NCBI GenBank assembly: GCA_009779015.1
Contig: WRFC01000034.1
Coordinates: 1 to 7,357, forward strand
Direction: 5' to 3'
Length of the DNA stretch: 7,357 bases
DNA from: Coriobacteriia bacterium
GTDB lineage: Bacteria; Actinomycetota; Coriobacteriia; Coriobacteriales; UBA8131
Below are positions 4,441 through 7,357 of the stretch, piece after piece. The notes below the pieces were generated by a model that searched no databases, was not told the origin of the DNA, and was given only the letters and a program-made list of their open reading frames with translations. Every line of letters starts with the position of its first letter. Position 1 is the stretch's first letter. Made by a program: the position numbers and the translations under genes.

Positions 4441-5710
4441 TCTGCCCGCCTAGGGCGCGCGCCCCAATGTCGCGCCGGTAGTAGATGCCCTCAAAATCGA
4501 TGTAAGACAGGGCCTCGTAGGCCAGCTTTTGCGCCTCGGCCAGATCCGGGCCAAGCGCGGTCACATCAAGCACGCGTCCGCCGGCCGTAAAGAGCCCGCC
4601 GTCTTGGCCCAAGCGCGTGCCGGCCTGATAGACCTTGACGCCCGGGATGGCCTCGGCCGCGACCACCCCCGCAATCGGCTTATCGGTCTGGTAGCTGCCC
4701 GGGTAGCCGCCCGAGGCCAGCACCACCGACAAGGCGGCCTCGCAAGACCACTCTAGCTCGAGGCCGGTGGTGTCTTGGGTGGCCACCAGGTACATCAGCT
4801 CAGCCAGGTCGCTTTGTAATAAGGGGAGAAGGACCTGGGTCTCGGGGTCCCCAAAACGGGCGTTGAACTCTAAAAGCTTGGGGCCGTCGGCGGTCAGTAT
4901 AAAGCCGCCGTAGAGCACGCCCCGGTAGTCCAGGCCTTCTTCTTGGAGCCCCCGGACGGCGCCCTCCATGATGGCCAAGATGGCCGCCTCGGTCTGGGCG
5001 CTGATTTGCGGGACGGGGGCATAGACGCCCATGCCGCCGGTATTGGGGCCCGTATCGCCCTCGCCGACGCGCTTGTGGTCCTGGGCGAGGGGCATCGGCA
5101 AGAGCCGCCGGCCATCGGTAAAGGCCAGGCACGAGCACTCCGGCCCGGTCAGGCGCTCTTCGATGACCACCTCTGAGCCGGCCGCCCCAAAGCGCCCGCC
5201 AAAACAGGCCTCAACGGCCGCAGCGGCCTCGGCATCGCTCTCGGCCACCGTCACCCCCTTGCCGGCGGCCAGGCCGTCGGCCTTGATGACGATGGGGGCA
5301 TGGTGCGTGGCCAAAAAGCCCAGCGCGGACTCTAAGTCTTGAAAGCCGCCCCAGGCCGCCGTGGGCAGGCCGTGCCTGTCCATGAACCCTTTGGCAAAGC
5401 GCTTAGAGCCCTCGAGGCGGGCGGCGGCCGCGCTGGGGCCAAAGACGGCGATGCCGGCCGCCCGGGCTGCATCGGCCACGCCGGCCACCAAAGGGGCCTC
5501 GGGGCCGATGACCAAGAGGTCGACCTCTAGCTCTTTGGCCTTTTGGGTGACTGCGGCCGGGTCCTCGATGGCCAGGCTGATATTCTTGGCAATCTGCCCG
5601 GTGCCGCCGTTACCCGGCGCCACATAGAGCTTTGAGACCAGGCGCGAGGCCGCCAGGGATGCAGTAATAGCATGCTCGCGCCCACCGGAGCCTAAAACCA
5701 AGATGTCCAT
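4433..5710 (-). CDS. purD: Phosphoribosylamine--glycine ligase (GAR synthetase)
   Basis: A complete 425-residue PurD, the usual length. It catalyses the second step of de novo purine synthesis in the cytoplasm, joining glycine to 5-phosphoribosylamine with ATP to give glycinamide ribonucleotide. The N-domain begins MDILVLGSGGREHA. The ATP-grasp region has IKADGLAAGKGVTVA (about 142-156), and QDHKRVGEGDTGPNTGGMG (210-228) is the family signature. The metal- and ATP-binding stretch LLEFNARFGDPETQ (279-292) contains Glu281 and Asn283. The C-terminal domain ends with the conserved type of sequence YIDFEGIYYRRDIG. The ATG has a GGGAGAAG ribosome site six bases upstream. It follows the helicase gene after 47 bases and overlaps the lipoprotein gene, so all three are probably co-transcribed. 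No other purine gene is in the window. Confidence 0.98.
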   Translation of the reverse strand: MDILVLGSGGREHAITASLAASRLVSKLYVAPGNGGTGQIAKNISLAIEDPAAVTQKAKELEVDLLVIGPEAPLVAGVADAARAAGIAVFGPSAAAARLEGSKRFAKGFMDRHGLPTAAWGGFQDLESALGFLATHHAPIVIKADGLAAGKGVTVAESDAEAAAAVEACFGGRFGAAGSEVVIEERLTGPECSCLAFTDGRRLLPMPLAQDHKRVGEGDTGPNTGGMGVYAPVPQISAQTEAAILAIMEGAVRGLQEEGLDYRGVLYGGFILTADGPKLLEFNARFGDPETQVLLPLLQSDLAELMYLVATQDTTGLELEWSCEAALSVVLASGGYPGSYQTDKPIAGVVAAEAIPGVKVYQAGTRLGQDGGLFTAGGRVLDVTALGPDLAEAQKLAYEALSYIDFEGIYYRRDIGARALGGQSG

Positions 5711-5757
5711 TGCGCACTTCTCCCGAATTCAATTGGCTAGTCAGATAGCTGCGACGT

Positions 5758-7357
5758 TCAGAGCGTTGGCCGAGCGGACGAGCGCAGCAGTTGTTCGGCG
5801 ATTTGTTCTATCGAAAGAGTATAACGTTGCCGCGAGGGCAGCGAATTAATAAAGACCTTACCGTAACCTTTGCTGAGCAGCCGGGTGTCGGCCAGGACCA
5901 GCGCACCGCTGTCTTCAGAGCTGCGGATCAGGCGGCCCGCCGCCTGTTTGAGCTCGATCACGGCCTCGGGCAGGGCGTAGCGGCGCCAGGCATCGGGCTC
6001 GCGCAGCGAGCGCTCGCGGTTCAGCGGCTCGGTGGGGCGCGAGAAGGGCAGCTTGGCAATGACCACGCAGCGCAGCGTCTCGCCCGGCGCGTCAAAGCCC
6101 TGCCAAAAGCTGCGCAAGGCAAACAGCGAGAGCTCGCGGTCCTTCAGAAAATCCTCGGCCAGGTGGCGCGATTGCGCGGTCGAGCGCTGGCAGCGCAGGT
6201 CGAGGCCGACGTCGCCCAGGCGCGGGCGCAGGCGCTCGTAGAGCCGCTCCATCTCGCGGCGGTTGGTAAAGAGCGTGAGCACGCTGCCGCCCATGGCCTG
6301 ATGCACGCTGAAGAGCAGCTCTTCGAGCGCCTCGGCATAGCCGCGTTGGCTGGGCTCGGGCAGGTCCGTGGGCAGGTAGACGGCCATCTGGCGGTCAAAG
6401 TCAAAGCTCGACGCAAGCAGCAGCGTGCGCCAGCTGGCGGGCGGCAGGCGGTCGAGGCCGACATTGTGCGCAAAGTAGTCGAAGCTGGTCCCGGCGGCCA
6501 ATGTGGCCGAGGTCAAGATGACGCTCATTTCTTGGGGATAAAAGCGTTCGGCCAACTCGGCCCCGACATCGAGGCGGGCGGCCAGCAGGCTGTCGGACTG
6601 CCTTTCGGGGCGGCGGTCGAGCTCGGCCGAATAGACGTAATCGGGGTCGTCGCCGTTCAAGACCAGGTTGAGGGCGTAGAGCTCGCGGCCGAGGCTGGCG
6701 GTCAGGCCGGCCAGGTCGGCCTGCAGGTCGATCAGCTCTTCAAACTGGTTGGCCAGGGCGGCGATGGTCTGGCAGTCTTTGCCCAGCTCGGCCAGACGCC
6801 GCGAGAGCGCGCTGCCGCTGGAGTAGAGCAGCCCCCAGGGGGCGGTGGCGCGGATGCGCTGGTCGATCCAGAGGTCGACCCGGTCGTAGCCGCTGGACTC
6901 GGCCAGGCTGGCGAGCTCTTTGAGCTCGCTAAAAAACGAGCCGCTGATGGCCGGCAGGGCGGCGGACTCGGCCAGGCAGGCGTCGGCCCGCCCGACTAAG
7001 AGCGAAGAGCCGGCCAAGGGCATGGCCTGGTCGCGCAGTTGGGCGAGCAGGCCGTGCGCCGAGAGCAAGGCCTCGAGGATGTTGGCCAGGTCGCGGGCGC
7101 TTAAAGCCTCGCTCAGCTGGTCGCGCGCCTCGGACTCCATGCCGTGCGCCTCGTCGATTACCCAGTGCCGGACCGTCGGCAAGATTCCGCCGTCGGCCAC
7201 CACGTCGCAGAAGAGCAGCGCCTGGTTAGTGACCACGATGTCGCTGGCGGCGGCCATCTGGCGGGTGCCATGGAGCAGGCAGTTCTTGTAGTAATAGCAA
7301 CGGTGCTTGAGGCAGTCGTCGGCGCTGGCCACGTAGTCGAGGCGCGAGAGGCGGGCG
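5758..7357 (-). CDS. dinG: DinG/XPD-family ATP-dependent DNA helicase, C-terminal part
   Basis: A superfamily 2 iron-sulfur helicase cut by the right edge; 532 codons and the stop are present. Counting from the Val codon at 7332, the Cys residues at 7, 12 and 18 show the C-x4-C-x5-C spacing of the DinG [4Fe-4S] domain, with the fourth Cys expected upstream. Then come SDIVVTNQALL, the DEAH box (60-63), TSAT (274-277), the motif V region SFWQGFDAPGETLRCVVIAKLPF (408-430, with KLPFSRP) and motif VI QAAGRLIR (463-470). The Walker A motif must lie outside the window. These enzymes unwind DNA with 5'-3' polarity and resolve structures such as R-loops or forked DNA. The Val at 7332 is not the start, because eight further codons continue upstream to the edge. 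An N-terminal DnaQ-like exonuclease, known in some Gram-positive relatives, can be neither confirmed nor excluded. It is the first visible gene of the run that includes purD. Confidence 0.93.
   Translation of the reverse strand, partial: ARLSRLDYVASADDCLKHRCYYYKNCLLHGTRQMAAASDIVVTNQALLFCDVVADGGILPTVRHWVIDEAHGMESEARDQLSEALSARDLANILEALLSAHGLLAQLRDQAMPLAGSSLLVGRADACLAESAALPAISGSFFSELKELASLAESSGYDRVDLWIDQRIRATAPWGLLYSSGSALSRRLAELGKDCQTIAALANQFEELIDLQADLAGLTASLGRELYALNLVLNGDDPDYVYSAELDRRPERQSDSLLAARLDVGAELAERFYPQEMSVILTSATLAAGTSFDYFAHNVGLDRLPPASWRTLLLASSFDFDRQMAVYLPTDLPEPSQRGYAEALEELLFSVHQAMGGSVLTLFTNRREMERLYERLRPRLGDVGLDLRCQRSTAQSRHLAEDFLKDRELSLFALRSFWQGFDAPGETLRCVVIAKLPFSRPTEPLNRERSLREPDAWRRYALPEAVIELKQAAGRLIRSSEDSGALVLADTRLLSKGYGKVFINSLPSRQRYTLSIEQIAEQLLRSSARPTL

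Noticed and set aside
5791..6999. A 402-codon open frame on the plus strand, antisense to the helicase gene
   Set aside because: It lies entirely opposite a well-supported helicase with intact motifs. Its composition (Gly, Ala, Arg, Gln-rich) is the usual by-product of GC-rich codon use, and it shows no domain.

Overview
This is a GC-rich window with strong G/C bias at third codon positions. Every confidently called gene lies on the minus strand, so transcription runs from the right edge towards the left. The mix suggests a high-GC Gram-positive bacterium (Actinomycetota): a Tat-exported lipoprotein with an RRDFLK signal, an OmpR-type two-component pair, purD and a DinG-type iron-sulfur helicase. 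Class Coriobacteriia is my best guess, from general impression only; no marker gene in the window proves it.

In transcription order, the right half (7357 to 3082) is a probable operon. It starts with the C-terminal part of a DinG/XPD-family helicase, cut by the right edge. After 47 bases comes complete purD (glycinamide ribonucleotide synthetase). The stop of purD overlaps by 8 bases the GTG start of a Tat-signal lipoprotein of unknown function, which looks like a beta-propeller interrupted by an Ala/Thr-rich low-complexity stretch. A strikingly AT-rich gap (about 2890-3081, with a 60-base core near 17% GC) follows. It carries promoter-like elements for the next unit.

That unit is an OmpR/PhoB-family response regulator (2158-2889), a 132-base gap with potential hairpins, and a HisKA histidine kinase with two membrane helices and almost no external loop (955-2025). 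A convincing rho-independent terminator at 726-755 closes it. The two proteins form a phosphorelay: the kinase probably senses at or within the membrane and the regulator binds DNA. Nothing in the window identifies the stimulus or the target genes.

The left end (61-954) is an unusually long stretch of almost 900 bases without a credible gene. It holds a 34-bp perfect inverted repeat inside a longer palindromic element (349-519). This is flanked by a second, imperfect pair of inverted arms (272-302 and 621-652). Octamer tandem repeats lie at 107-146 and an 11-bp palindromic tandem at 852-877. The whole block resembles a dispersed non-coding repeat or MITE-like element. At the extreme left, an open minus-strand frame of 20 codons starting at 60 may be the beginning of another leftward gene, with a -10-like hexamer just upstream and a Fur-box-like palindrome over its first codons.

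I did not find a clearly new multi-gene system. The nested inverted-repeat element and the purD-coupled lipoprotein are the least ordinary parts.
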